64,000 nucleotides of DNA from JBBDYG01 sp040901765 (GCA_040901765.1 JBBDYG010000040.1:124001-188000), one strand, 5' to 3'. Positions 35,001 to 43,732 are shown, counted from the first letter of the stretch. Made by a program: numbers and translations. Notes: generated from the sequence alone by a model not told the origin.

Positions 35001-36048
35001 CCTGGTCTTCGACGCTCCGCGCGGCGGCCGACCGGTGGTCCGATACCTAACGACCCGCGTGTTCTCGCCGCGCGAGCAGACGCTGTATATGGACTTCGGC
35101 AGTGATGCAAAGGATCCACCCCGGCAGGCGTGGATCAACGGCGAAAAAGTCGTTGACGTGAGCGACGAGCAGACGCAGACGATGGGTAGCGTGAACCTTC
35201 GCAAGGGTTGGAACCGTGTTGTCCTGCGGCTCGTGCAACCCAGCGCGAAGCAGATTGCCACGTTTGCCGTGCTTCATGCGCTGCCGCAGTCGCCGGAGCA
35301 ACCGCGGTTCATGCCGCTGTCGCGGTGGTACGAGCTGTCGCGGGATTTGGTTTACGACTATCAGCCGGAAGGCCAGGCATCGGTCGGCTGGTATCGATTC
35401 CTCGCCCCGCCGGGCGCGAAGCAAGCGAAACTAAACCTGGTAGCGGAGTCGGTCGAGGCATGGGTGAACGGCGAGGCGGTCGAAGTGATCGATGATACCC
35501 TTCAGTTTCCCGGATCGGCCCAGGGTGCTTCGCCAATGGCGCAAGTTGCTTTGCGAGTCAAGCATCAACCGGGACACTACGAGGGTGCGGCTTTCGAGGC
35601 GCCGGTGAGATTTGATTGCGAGCGAGGTCAAATCGCACTTGGAGATTGGAGCACCTACGGGCTGCCTCATTACTCGGGCGGAATAAAATACATTCGCCGC
35701 GTCAATTTGACGGAAGAGCAACTGGCTCACCATTTGTCGCTCGACCTGGGCGACGTTCGCACGTCGGCTGAAGTCACCGTCAATGGGCGCTCGTTGGGCG
35801 TGCGACTCGCTTCGCCGTTCGTGTTCGATCTGACGGGGTCCGTGCGTCCGGGCGAGAACGAGATTCAAGTGGAGGTGCTCAACACGTTAGCCAACTACAT
35901 GAGCGCGGGGCCGAGCCGGTACGTTTACGAAGACCAGACGGTGTCTGGATTATTGGGGCCGGCAACCTTGCGTCTAACCCCGCGGGTGCAAGTCTGGTGT
36001 CGCCCGGAGCCGGAAGCTTCGCAGCCAAAGGACGGAGGCGCGGGATGA
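32098..36048 (+). CDS. GH106-like alpha-L-rhamnosidase
   Basis: A 1316-aa secreted enzyme. After a signal peptide of about 45 residues (ending VACA), the glycoside hydrolase 106-like region runs to about residue 770 (PVDCWWWEAGHLTKERLRWQ, LEDMHAKGVGGTWLYPRFGA, AGYGPDERSVLGGNILYSEA, ITGNEDSKESGPL). The C-terminal part holds beta-sandwich modules with jelly-roll features (AWINGEKVVDVSDEQTQ, EVTVNGRSLGVRLASPF). GH106 enzymes remove terminal L-rhamnose from pectin side chains such as rhamnogalacturonan II. L-rhamnose mutarotase and RhaT 8-9 kb downstream support this substrate. Catalytic glutamates cannot be assigned by eye. The next gene overlaps its stop. Confidence 0.82.
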   Translation: MGVVAIMHFANESFRLGRRPLRTKVAFGPVTIALLLFSLVAVACAQPEVPPPKLDAAKFAAPPTEYRPVDCWWWEAGHLTKERLRWQLEDMHAKGVGGTWLYPRFGASQPRSSEPGFWTDGWWEFVRFALDEHQRLGMVQFANDWLGRLDKAYFQSQLRAERKDNPRLTGRRLVAHRARSTAAETISVRVPDDEQILAAAAYRLQEQSEDAVDNDSRIDLAEFIDGQELTWEAPEPEWLVVVVSSQPHDLNYLEPEVVNRWIEIFFEQYSQRLGDRLGKSLAGYGPDERSVLGGNILYSEALRTRYLEDKGFDPLPDLSGLFVDIGPQTNRVRCQYYDVMNTLLEENLYAPMADWLHERGMQQVTIATWGRESLHGQTSNYGDFPRMMKYFDITGNEDSKESGPLGAFIDTKMSSSMAHLNGGKRVAVCAYWGVGWGYTQEQNIARTNVNYALGVNLYNTHGVLYSLLAGRNEFVPPEVHFYQPYWQTWRSFADYVTRLSYALGQGQHRADVALLYPLSTIHAHWHSGSKFDPPADDAEKTTFALAKALYAGSLDFDFVDEARLAEAVVDSNKLKIGGLEFPVVMLPATTTLRSAVAAKLREFVAAGGTLVVFQQPPTASAEEGRDDPNLLDTWQELLGDYAAESDAIVERANDAGGRTILVRSTEADAIAAIRAAIKPDVTTTATELAHTHQQVGDQHAYFFVNRQPERRTVNITVRCQGRPEIWNARTGEIRPLHRFKTVADGTELRLEMAPHEGVLVVLQPEEVGPQVTADNLLSIASIEKRGDGFEVTGTADASEELTATVSVDGRNYVGRSPAQSATAPIVLDGLWECEYRPTMDNRWGDFRYPASEEVIGPEASRMKYRAESASAGERPSWEASDFNDDEWQAVNCTFGPYWQVLGPIALGLDSDALRQTIVEGAAEQAESVELEGERIDWQPYAYSWKFGADRADVHQYGGDGLGPVSPDFLVFDAPRGGRPVVRYLTTRVFSPREQTLYMDFGSDAKDPPRQAWINGEKVVDVSDEQTQTMGSVNLRKGWNRVVLRLVQPSAKQIATFAVLHALPQSPEQPRFMPLSRWYELSRDLVYDYQPEGQASVGWYRFLAPPGAKQAKLNLVAESVEAWVNGEAVEVIDDTLQFPGSAQGASPMAQVALRVKHQPGHYEGAAFEAPVRFDCERGQIALGDWSTYGLPHYSGGIKYIRRVNLTEEQLAHHLSLDLGDVRTSAEVTVNGRSLGVRLASPFVFDLTGSVRPGENEIQVEVLNTLANYMSAGPSRYVYEDQTVSGLLGPATLRLTPRVQVWCRPEPEASQPKDGGAG

Positions 36049-37451
36049 GTGCATCGTCCGTTGATCCACTGTCGCGTCGCTATTTTCTGCAAGAATCGGC
36101 GCTGGGCCTGGGCGGTATTGCGCTGGGATCGTTGATGGGCACCAATGGCCGCGCGGCGGCAAGTGCCAACCCACCCGAATATCGGCCGCGGGCGAAGCAT
36201 GTCATTTTCCTGTTCATGGCGGGCGGCCCTAGCCAGCTCGACCTGTTCGATCCCAAGCCGGCACTGGCGAAGTACGAGGGCCAACAAGTTCCGGATGAAA
36301 TCTTGCGAGGTGCGAACCTGCCGTTTATCGAGCGAGACGCAGCACTGATGGCCTCGCCATTCAAGTTCGCGCGCCACGGCCAATCAGGCGCGAACCTGTC
36401 GGAACTGATGCCGCACCTGGCCAACGTCGTGGACGATCTGGCGCTGGTACGTTCAGTGCATACCGACGCCTTCAATCACGCGCCGGCGCAGATTTTCCTG
36501 AGCACCGGTCACTTGCAATTGGGGCGGCCTTCGATGGGCGCGTGGATCGACTATGGCTTGGGCAGCGAAGCCGCCGATCTGCCGGCGTTCGTGGTCTTAA
36601 ATTCCTCCGGGGGACTAAGCGGCGGCGCCGCTTGTTGGGGCAGTGGTTTCCTGCCATCGGTCCATCAAGGGGTCGTGTTCCGTCCGCACGGCGATGCCAT
36701 TCTATTTGTCGCCAATCCCGCGGGACACGATGAGCAAATGCAACGTGAATCGATCGATGTAATCAACCAGCTTAATCGGCAACATCATCGGCTCGTGGGC
36801 GACCCGGAAATCACCAGCCGGATCGCGGCGTATGAAATGGCGTTTCGCATGCAGTCGAGCGCACCGGAGCTGACCGATCTGACGCAAGAAACGCGCGAAA
36901 CGCTGAGCCAGTACGGCGCCGAGCCGGGCAAGTCATCGTTTGGCGCGAGTTGCTTGCTCGCCCGTCGTCTGGTGGAGCGGGGCGTCCGGTTCGTCTCCTG
37001 CCTGCATGCGGATTGGGACCACCACAGCGACGTGGTCGGCAACCTCAAACGGGTCTGCGCGGACACCGATCGAGCCGCAGCCGCTCTGATTTCGGACCTG
37101 AAGCAACGCGGCCTGCTGGACGAAACCTTGGTGATCTGGGGCGGGGAATTCGGCCGCACGCCGATGGTCGAAAACAACCCGGCGCTCGGGCGTCTGCGCG
37201 GGCGGGATCACCATCCCAATGCCTTCACGGTGTGGATGGCCGGCGGCGGAATCAAAGGCGGGCAAACGATCGGCGCGACCGACGAATTGGGGTACCACGT
37301 GACGGAGGATCCGATCCACGTTCACGACTTGCAGGCGACGATTTTGCATCTGCTCGGACTTAATCACGAAGAACTGACCTACCGCTATCAAGGGCGTGAC
37401 TTTCGTTTGACCGACGTCGGTGGAACGGTCGCCACGAAACTCATCGCCTAA
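36045..37451 (+). CDS. DUF1501 protein, Tat-exported
   Basis: A 468-aa paralogue of the protein at 15364-16809. It has a twin-arginine-like leader (LSRRYFLQESALGLGGIALG), the HVIFLFMAGGPSQLDLFDPK block, HADWDHHSD and the GEFGRTPMVENNPALGRLRG and GGGIKGGQTIGATDELG blocks. The ATG at 36045 overlaps the stop of the rhamnosidase (ATGA) and has GGAGG twelve bases upstream, so it is translated with that enzyme. This ties an otherwise uncharacterised family to rhamnoside breakdown. Confidence 0.9.
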   Translation: MSASSVDPLSRRYFLQESALGLGGIALGSLMGTNGRAAASANPPEYRPRAKHVIFLFMAGGPSQLDLFDPKPALAKYEGQQVPDEILRGANLPFIERDAALMASPFKFARHGQSGANLSELMPHLANVVDDLALVRSVHTDAFNHAPAQIFLSTGHLQLGRPSMGAWIDYGLGSEAADLPAFVVLNSSGGLSGGAACWGSGFLPSVHQGVVFRPHGDAILFVANPAGHDEQMQRESIDVINQLNRQHHRLVGDPEITSRIAAYEMAFRMQSSAPELTDLTQETRETLSQYGAEPGKSSFGASCLLARRLVERGVRFVSCLHADWDHHSDVVGNLKRVCADTDRAAAALISDLKQRGLLDETLVIWGGEFGRTPMVENNPALGRLRGRDHHPNAFTVWMAGGGIKGGQTIGATDELGYHVTEDPIHVHDLQATILHLLGLNHEELTYRYQGRDFRLTDVGGTVATKLIA

Positions 37452-37461
37452 ACGAACGGCC

Positions 37462-40400
37462 ATGCGAAGCGCAGCGACTCCAATCACGAATCAACACGCG
37501 CGGCTGTGCTATGCCGTAGCGCTAGGGGTGTTGGCGCTGACAACGGTTGCGTTGCTGGCCGATTCGACATTGCCGCCCCCTGCGAAACGGCCGGTCGATT
37601 TCGCACGTGATATTCAGCCGCTTTTCGCAGATCGCTGCTACTCCTGTCACGGTCCGGACGAACAGGAAAGCGGCCTGCGACTGGACGACCCAGCCCACGC
37701 TTTGGAGGGGGGTGATTTGGGACCGGCATACGTGCCCGGCGATAGCGCCGCTAGTCCGCTTGTGGAATACATTTCGGGGACGAACGAACACATCGTCATG
37801 CCACCCGAGGACGCGGACCAGGCGCGGTTAACCGCTCAAGAGGTCGGCTTAATTCGCGCATGGATCGATCAAGGCGCCCGCTGGCCGGCCGGCGCCGAGT
37901 CGTCTTCGACAGCAATTACCAAAGCACCAGCCGAGGAGCACTGGGCATTTCAACGCCCGGTTCGTTCGGAGCCGCCGGCGGTAAAAGCAACCGAGTGGCC
38001 GCGCAATCCGATCGACTCGTTTGTGCTTGCGCGGATGGAAGAGGCAGGTCTCGCTCCCGCACCGGAAACGGATACGGCAACATTGGTCCGACGGCTATCG
38101 CTGGATTTGATCGGCCTGCCGCCGACGCCGGACGAAGTGCAGAACTTTGTGAATGATACATCGCCCGGCGCCTACGAACGATTGGTCGAGCGGCTGCTCG
38201 AATCGCCGCACTACGGTGAGCGCTGGGCTCTTTGGTGGCTCGACTTGGCCAGGTATGCCGATACCAACGGCTACGAGATCGACCGGCCGCGTTCAATCTG
38301 GCCGTACCGCGACTGGGTGATTGCCGCCTTCAATGACAATTTGCCTTTCGATCAATTCGCGATTGAGCAATTGGCCGGCGACCTGCTGCCGGGCGCAACT
38401 CTGTCGCAGCGCGTGGCCACGGGCTTTCACCGCAACACATTTACCAATGAAGAAGGCGGCCACGATTGGGAACAGTTCCGCTGGGAATCGATTGTCGATC
38501 GCGTTCACACCACCAGCACGGTTTTCTTGGGCCTGACCATGGCCTGCGCCCAATGCCACGATCACAAGTACGATCCGATTTCGCAGCGGGAGTATTACGA
38601 GTTTTTCGCCTTCTTAAACAACGATGACGAGCCGCACATCGAGGTGCCGCAGCCGGAGATTACTGAAAAACGCGACTCGATTTTGGCGCAAATCGCGGAG
38701 TTCGAATCCAAACTCGAAGTTCAGTTTCCCAGCGCTGACGACGATGCTTCAAACAAGGCAACCCGCGACGAAAAGTTCGAGCAGTGGAGACGCCAAGCCG
38801 CTACGGAGACGCGTTCGTGGACGCTTTTGGAGCCGGTAAGTTGGACGTCAAAGAATAACGCCACGCTGACGCCACTCGACGATCAGTCTCTATTGGCCAC
38901 TGGCGACAACCCCGAGCACGACACCTACGAGGTAATCTATCACGCTCCTCTTGGCGCGATTACGGGTCTGAGGCTCGAAGCGTTACCGCATCCGAGTTTG
39001 CCAATGCATGGGCCGGGGAGAGGATACTTTAAAGAGGACGGAACGTTTCTGCTTTCCGAGATAACGGTTACGGCACGAGATTTTGCTGTAAAGGCCAATG
39101 ACAAACAGGGGATTCTACTTGAACTGGCGAATCCGACCGCCTCGATTGCTTCAGCGTCGATTGCTCAGGCGATTGACGGTGACAAACTTACTGGCTGGCA
39201 CATCAAAGGTGGCGCCGGGCGCCGCCATACCGCGGTGTTTGAGTTCGCCGAACCGATTTCCGCGCACTGCGGCACCGAGCTTACCGTCGCGCTGCTGCAA
39301 AACTACGCTCATCAGCAAACCTTGGGTCGCTTTCGCGTTTGGATCACCTCGGATGCAGCGCCGTTGCTGGCGACCGACATGCCGACGCAGGTAGAGGGGC
39401 TGTTGCTTAAGCCAAGCGAGCAGTGGTCGGCCGACGAAAGGAAAACGGTCAAAGCCTACTATTTGTCGATCGCGCCCGAACTCGTTGAGGAGCACAAGCA
39501 ACTTGAAGAACTGCGAAGGCGGTTGCCTGTCCAGCCGACGACGCTCGTTCTACAGCAGCGCGCCAGCCGGCGAACGACGCATCAGCACATCCGCGGCGAG
39601 TTTTCGCGGCCCGGTCCAAAAATCGCGGCAGATGTTCCTGGTTTCCTGCATCCGCTTCCGAAGGATGCCCCGCGCGATCGCTTGACGCTGGCCCGTTGGC
39701 TCGTGGACGAGAGTAACCCATTGGTGGCTCGCGTCATCATGAATCAGGTTTGGCAGTGCTATTTCGGCCGGGGCTTGATTGAAACTCCAGAGGATTTTGG
39801 AACTCAAGGGGCGAAGCCGTCGCACCCGGAGTTACTTGATTGGCTTGCCTGCCGGTTCATGGATGAAGGGTGGGATCTCAAACAAATGCATCGCGTCATC
39901 GTCACCTCCAGCTTGTACCGGCAGGCTGCGGCAACCAATCCACAGAAGCATTCTGTCGATCCCGAGAACGTGTTGATGAGTCACGGGCCTCGGTTTAGGC
40001 TGCCCGGCGAGACTATTCGCGACATCGCGCTGACCGCCAGCGGATTACTGAATCCTGCGATCGGCGGGCCAAGCGTGTTCGCTCCGCAACCAGACGGAGC
40101 CTTGGCAGGAGTTTTCGGCGATGCGAAATGGCCCTCCAGTTCCGGACCCGACCGTTATCGGCGGGCGTTATACACGCATCGCAAGCGGGCCGCGCCCTAT
40201 GCGGCATTTGCCGCCTTCGACGCCCCGCCGCATCATATCTGCACCATGCACCGCATCACGTCGAACACTCCGCTGCAAGCTTTAGCACAGTTGAACGACG
40301 AACTTCTGATCGAAGCCAGTCAGGCGCTGGCCGCGCGAGTCATGCGGGAGGAGCCGGGCGATGAGACGGCACGATTAGAAATTGCCTTCCGACTGTGCCT

Positions 40401-40605
40401 GGCACGTCTGCCCCGCGAGGAAGAACGCCTTACGCTCTTGCCTTACCTTCGCGCACAACGAGAGCGTCTTGAAGTGGATAAGAAAGCCGCGGCGATCGTA
40501 GCGGGATCTGTGGACCAGCAATCCGAGAAGGCTTCTGAATTGGCGGCGTGGAGCCTCGTCGCGCGGGTGCTGCTCAATTTAGATGAGACGATTTCCAAGG
40601 AATAA
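37462..40605 (+). CDS. Cytochrome c-DUF1549-DUF1553 protein (PSD1 type)
   Basis: A 1047-aa secreted protein. A signal segment (about residues 15-33) precedes a Planctomycete cytochrome c domain with the heme site CYSCH (Cys59, Cys62, His63) and the distal MPPEDADQARL. DUF1549 follows at about 175-400 (IDSFVLARMEEAGLAPAPE, YADTNGYEIDRP, CAQCHDHKYDP), then an inserted discoidin-like stretch at about 460-680 and DUF1553 at about 740-1010. It lies 10 bases after the DUF1501 gene. Electron transfer outside the cytoplasm is likely, though the family's reaction is not known. Confidence 0.9.
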   Translation: MRSAATPITNQHARLCYAVALGVLALTTVALLADSTLPPPAKRPVDFARDIQPLFADRCYSCHGPDEQESGLRLDDPAHALEGGDLGPAYVPGDSAASPLVEYISGTNEHIVMPPEDADQARLTAQEVGLIRAWIDQGARWPAGAESSSTAITKAPAEEHWAFQRPVRSEPPAVKATEWPRNPIDSFVLARMEEAGLAPAPETDTATLVRRLSLDLIGLPPTPDEVQNFVNDTSPGAYERLVERLLESPHYGERWALWWLDLARYADTNGYEIDRPRSIWPYRDWVIAAFNDNLPFDQFAIEQLAGDLLPGATLSQRVATGFHRNTFTNEEGGHDWEQFRWESIVDRVHTTSTVFLGLTMACAQCHDHKYDPISQREYYEFFAFLNNDDEPHIEVPQPEITEKRDSILAQIAEFESKLEVQFPSADDDASNKATRDEKFEQWRRQAATETRSWTLLEPVSWTSKNNATLTPLDDQSLLATGDNPEHDTYEVIYHAPLGAITGLRLEALPHPSLPMHGPGRGYFKEDGTFLLSEITVTARDFAVKANDKQGILLELANPTASIASASIAQAIDGDKLTGWHIKGGAGRRHTAVFEFAEPISAHCGTELTVALLQNYAHQQTLGRFRVWITSDAAPLLATDMPTQVEGLLLKPSEQWSADERKTVKAYYLSIAPELVEEHKQLEELRRRLPVQPTTLVLQQRASRRTTHQHIRGEFSRPGPKIAADVPGFLHPLPKDAPRDRLTLARWLVDESNPLVARVIMNQVWQCYFGRGLIETPEDFGTQGAKPSHPELLDWLACRFMDEGWDLKQMHRVIVTSSLYRQAAATNPQKHSVDPENVLMSHGPRFRLPGETIRDIALTASGLLNPAIGGPSVFAPQPDGALAGVFGDAKWPSSSGPDRYRRALYTHRKRAAPYAAFAAFDAPPHHICTMHRITSNTPLQALAQLNDELLIEASQALAARVMREEPGDETARLEIAFRLCLARLPREEERLTLLPYLRAQRERLEVDKKAAAIVAGSVDQQSEKASELAAWSLVARVLLNLDETISKE

Positions 40606-40637
40606 TCTCGGAGTAGGGGCGGGCAGGGAGTTGTTTT

Positions 40638-41360
40638 ATGACGAATGAAATTGCCGAAGCGCGACACGACCTGGCTGCCATATTGCGATGGTCGTACCGG
40701 CTGGGGTTGAGCGAAGGTATTTGCAACCACTATTCGTTTGCGGTTGACGCGGGAAGCTTCTTGGTCAACCCGTTCGGCTATCACTGGTCGGAGATCAAAG
40801 CGAGCCAGATGTTGCAGGTGGACCACGAAGGCCGGGTGCTGGAGGGCGAGGGCAAAGTGGAATCGACGGCGATGTTTATCCACGCGCGCATTCATCGCGC
40901 CTTGCCCCAGGCGCGGTGCGTGCTGCACACGCATATGCCCTATGCCACGGCGCTGGCATCACTCGAACGCGGCCGGGTGGAAATGGCCAGCCAAAATGCC
41001 CTGCGGTTTTTTGCAGACATTGCTTACGACGACGATTATCGGGGGCTGGCGCTCGACACCGCGGAAGGAGACCGCATCTGTCGCAGTGTCGGGGACAAGC
41101 GGGTGCTGTTTCTTGCCAATCACGGAGTGATCGTGGTAGGCCGCAGCATCGCCACCGCTTTCGACGATCTGTATTACCTGGAGCGGACCTGCGAGGTGCA
41201 GGTGATCGCGCAATCAACGCACCGGCCACTGAAGATCGTAGACCCAGAGACCTGCCGCAAGACCCGCGAACAGATAGTTGGCGATGAGTCGTACGCACAG
41301 GCACACTTGTCGGCGATTCGCCGCATCCTCGATCGCGAGTGCCCCGATTACGCACAGTAA
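40638..41360 (+). CDS. Class II aldolase/adducin-family protein
   Basis: A 240-aa cytoplasmic zinc enzyme of the FucA/RhaD/AraD superfamily. Zinc ligands His97 and His99 (LHTHMPYAT) and His162 (LANHGVIVVG) are present, with the catalytic acid Glu75 in KVESTAMFIHARIH. These align with E73, H92, H94 and H155 of E. coli FucA. Members cleave keto-sugar phosphates or sugar acids, or epimerise or decarboxylate them. In this locus cleavage of a rhamnose-derived intermediate is plausible. GGGAG before the ATG is the ribosome-binding site. A tandem repeat separates it from the next gene. Confidence 0.87.
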   Translation: MTNEIAEARHDLAAILRWSYRLGLSEGICNHYSFAVDAGSFLVNPFGYHWSEIKASQMLQVDHEGRVLEGEGKVESTAMFIHARIHRALPQARCVLHTHMPYATALASLERGRVEMASQNALRFFADIAYDDDYRGLALDTAEGDRICRSVGDKRVLFLANHGVIVVGRSIATAFDDLYYLERTCEVQVIAQSTHRPLKIVDPETCRKTREQIVGDESYAQAHLSAIRRILDRECPDYAQ

Positions 41361-41421
41361 TGCCGTTTTAACATTAAGTACGATTTTAGTCGCCTGAAGT
41401 AGTGGAATCGAATGTTCGTTT

Positions 41422-41549
41422 TGGTGAGTAAGTGAGTATGTGAGTAAGTGAGTAGGTGAGTAAGTGAGTAAGTGATGAGCCTGAACAAGCTATTTCATGA
41501 CCGCCAACTTTTCCTCACCTACTCACCTACTCACCTACTCACCTACTCC
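41422..41549. repeat. 8-bp tandem repeats in inverted arrangement
   Basis: From 41423 six consecutive copies of GTGAGTAN run to about 41470 (N is A, T, A, G, A, A). After about 40 bases of unique sequence, the opposite orientation appears as five copies of CTCACCTA or variants, at about 41513-41548. The two arrays can pair over about 35-40 bases with few mismatches. The structure lies between the aldolase and the isomeroreductase-like gene and would form a strong hairpin in mRNA. Confidence 0.85.
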
Positions 41550-41582
41550 GCTGACGACCTACAATTCTAGGACTGTAACCTC

Positions 41583-42593
41583 ATGCAATTGCTTAACGAT
41601 TCGGACGTTTCCCTCGATGCCTTGACCGGTCAAACCGTCGCTGTATTGGGCTACGGCAATCAAGGCCGCGCCCAGGCGCTCAATCTGCGGGACAGCGGCG
41701 TTCGCGTGATCGTGGGGAATCGCCAGGACGAGTATCGGCAACTGGCCGTTGAAGAGGGGTTTGAACCCGTTGAACTGCCGGAGGCCGCCGCGGCGGGTGA
41801 TATTCTGCTTGTGCTCACCACCGACGAGTGCATGCCGGAGATTTGGGACACGCAGATTGCCCCGGGCATTGCTCCGGGCAACACGCTGTGCTGGGGCAGC
41901 GGGTACAACGTCGGATACGGCCTGATTCATCCGCCGAAGAACGCGAACTGGATCATGATCGCGCCGATCATGCCCGGCAATGTTGTCCGCACGCGGTACC
42001 AGGATGGGCGCGGCGTGATCGGCCAATTCGCGATTGAAAACGACGCCACCGGCACGGCCCGCGACCTGACGTTGGCCTTGTGTAAAGGAATGGGGCTGAC
42101 ACGGGCCGGAATCTTCGAATCCTCCTTTCGCGGCGAGGCCGAGCTAAATCTGTACACCGAGCAAGTCGTGTGGGCCGGGCTGGCCGCGTGGCTGGTCTTT
42201 TGCTACGAGTTGGCCGTCGAGCATGGCTGTTCCCCCGAGCATGTCATCATGGTTCTCTACGCCTCGACCGAGAGTTCCGAAATCATGCGGCTCATGGCGG
42301 AATTTGGATTCTTCAAGCAAATGAAATATCACTCGACCACGAGTCAGTACGGAACACTGACCCGCGGCGAGATGCTGCTAAACGACCAGATTAAAGAGCA
42401 GGCCCGAAAGTTTTTTGTCAACGACATTAAGGGAGGCGCCTTCGTCGAGGAATGGACCACCAATCACGCGACGGCTGCTAAACGGCTTGACGAGTTAACG
42501 AAAAAATCGCTCGCGCACCCCATGAGCGTGAACGAGGACCGCGTGATTCAAATGATTCAGGGCGCAGAAGCAGCCGTCGGTCGCATAAAATAG
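41583..42593 (+). CDS. Ketol-acid reductoisomerase-like protein in a rhamnose locus
   Basis: A 336-aa protein with the layout of class I ketol-acid reductoisomerase (IlvC). The N-terminal Rossmann fold has VAVLGYGNQGRAQALNLRDS. The knotted C-terminal domain has FRGEAELNLYTEQVVWAGLA and ends at the usual length. True IlvC has ETDLFGEQ; here it is AELNLYTEQ, so the Mg-binding Asp190 is Asn189 while the following Glu (Glu193) is kept. The second ligand region, around PEHVIMVLYASTESSEIM, also deviates. No other branched-chain amino acid gene is nearby; the neighbours handle L-rhamnose. It is probably a paralogue acting on a sugar acid or related keto acid, not acetolactate. Annotation as IlvC would be misleading. 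Confidence 0.8.
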   Translation: MQLLNDSDVSLDALTGQTVAVLGYGNQGRAQALNLRDSGVRVIVGNRQDEYRQLAVEEGFEPVELPEAAAAGDILLVLTTDECMPEIWDTQIAPGIAPGNTLCWGSGYNVGYGLIHPPKNANWIMIAPIMPGNVVRTRYQDGRGVIGQFAIENDATGTARDLTLALCKGMGLTRAGIFESSFRGEAELNLYTEQVVWAGLAAWLVFCYELAVEHGCSPEHVIMVLYASTESSEIMRLMAEFGFFKQMKYHSTTSQYGTLTRGEMLLNDQIKEQARKFFVNDIKGGAFVEEWTTNHATAAKRLDELTKKSLAHPMSVNEDRVIQMIQGAEAAVGRIK

Positions 42594-42598
42594 TTAGC

Positions 42599-43732
42599 AT
42601 GATCTCACAGCACTTACCTACGAACGCTAGCGAAAAACGCAAAGCCAGGATCGCCGTCATTGGCACCGGCTGGTGGGCGACCACCGCGCATTTGCCGGCA
42701 CTCGTTGCGCATCCCGACGCCGAAATCGTGGCCATTTGCGATCAACGGCCCGAGGTGTTGGCGAGGGCTGCCGATAAATACGCGGTCCGCAACACCTACA
42801 CCGATTACCGTCGGATGCTGAAAGAAGAGGATTTGGACGGCGCGGTGGTTTCCGTCTGGAATTCGGCCCACTACGAGATGACTCGCGCGTGCCTGGAGCG
42901 GAAGCTGCACGTCCTCGTGGAAAAGCCGATGGTTCTGCTGTCCACCCACGCCCGAGAGCTTGTCGAGTTGGCGCGGCGGCAGGGCCGCGAGTTGATCGTC
43001 GGTTACCCGTGGCATTATTCCCAGCGCGCGCGGCAAGCGCGCGAGGTGCTGCAATCGGGCGAACTCGGTCAAATTCGCTACATCAACTGCTATTTGGCTT
43101 CGACGGTAATCGATTTTTTCCGCGGCGACGACCAACCCTACGGCAAGTTGTTTCCCTACCCAGTGGTTGGACCGGGCAAGGTTTACAGCGATCCCGAGCG
43201 CTCCGGCGGAGGCCAAGGTTACCTCCAGGTCACGCACGTAGCGGGTCTTATGCATTACATCACAGGTCTGAAGCCGGCCAGCGTGATGGCCCTGATGGAC
43301 AACCTCGACCTGAAGGTGGACGTGATCGATGCGATCGTGGCCCGCATGAACAACGGCGCGTTGGCCAGCATCGGCAGCACGGGCAATCTGCAGGTTTCCG
43401 ATCCGGGAAAATTTGCCATTCAAGTGAATTGCGATCTGGGGTGGTTGGACATCGACTTCATCACCGGCTCCGGCAGAATTCGACATGCCGACGGGTCCGA
43501 CGAATCGCTTCCGGCCCTGGACGCGACAGAGCGGCCGCCCGGCTGCGAACAGTCCGAGGAACTTTACCCGGTATATGCGCCGGTAGAAAACCTTGTGGAA
43601 ATTGTCACCGGCAAAGGCGCCAACGGCTCCACCGGCGAAGTCGGTTGGCGCGCCGTCGAACTACTCGATGCCGCTTATCGGTCGGCCGCACTGAATGGCC
43701 AGGCCGTTAGCATCGAGTCGCTGTACGAGTGA
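42599..43732 (+). CDS. Gfo/Idh/MocA oxidoreductase, cytoplasmic
   Basis: A 377-aa NAD(P)-dependent dehydrogenase with no export signal. The Rossmann motif is IAVIGTGWWATTAHLPALV, the EKP motif VLVEKPMVLL (Lys109) and the substrate region GYPWHYSQRARQ and VTHVAGLMHYITG. It starts five bases after the isomeroreductase-like gene, so the two are very likely to act in the same pathway. A sugar, lactone or inositol-type substrate is expected for the family; oxidation of L-rhamnose or an intermediate is inferred. Confidence 0.9.
   Translation: MISQHLPTNASEKRKARIAVIGTGWWATTAHLPALVAHPDAEIVAICDQRPEVLARAADKYAVRNTYTDYRRMLKEEDLDGAVVSVWNSAHYEMTRACLERKLHVLVEKPMVLLSTHARELVELARRQGRELIVGYPWHYSQRARQAREVLQSGELGQIRYINCYLASTVIDFFRGDDQPYGKLFPYPVVGPGKVYSDPERSGGGQGYLQVTHVAGLMHYITGLKPASVMALMDNLDLKVDVIDAIVARMNNGALASIGSTGNLQVSDPGKFAIQVNCDLGWLDIDFITGSGRIRHADGSDESLPALDATERPPGCEQSEELYPVYAPVENLVEIVTGKGANGSTGEVGWRAVELLDAAYRSAALNGQAVSIESLYE

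Noticed and set aside
41422..41549. CRISPR-like repeat array
   Set aside because: Units are 8 bp, contiguous and without spacers, and the second array is inverted; this is a minisatellite-type repeat.
41583..42593. Simple annotation as ilvC for valine/isoleucine synthesis
   Set aside because: Mg-binding Asp is replaced by Asn and the whole neighbourhood concerns rhamnose; the name would hide a likely different function.
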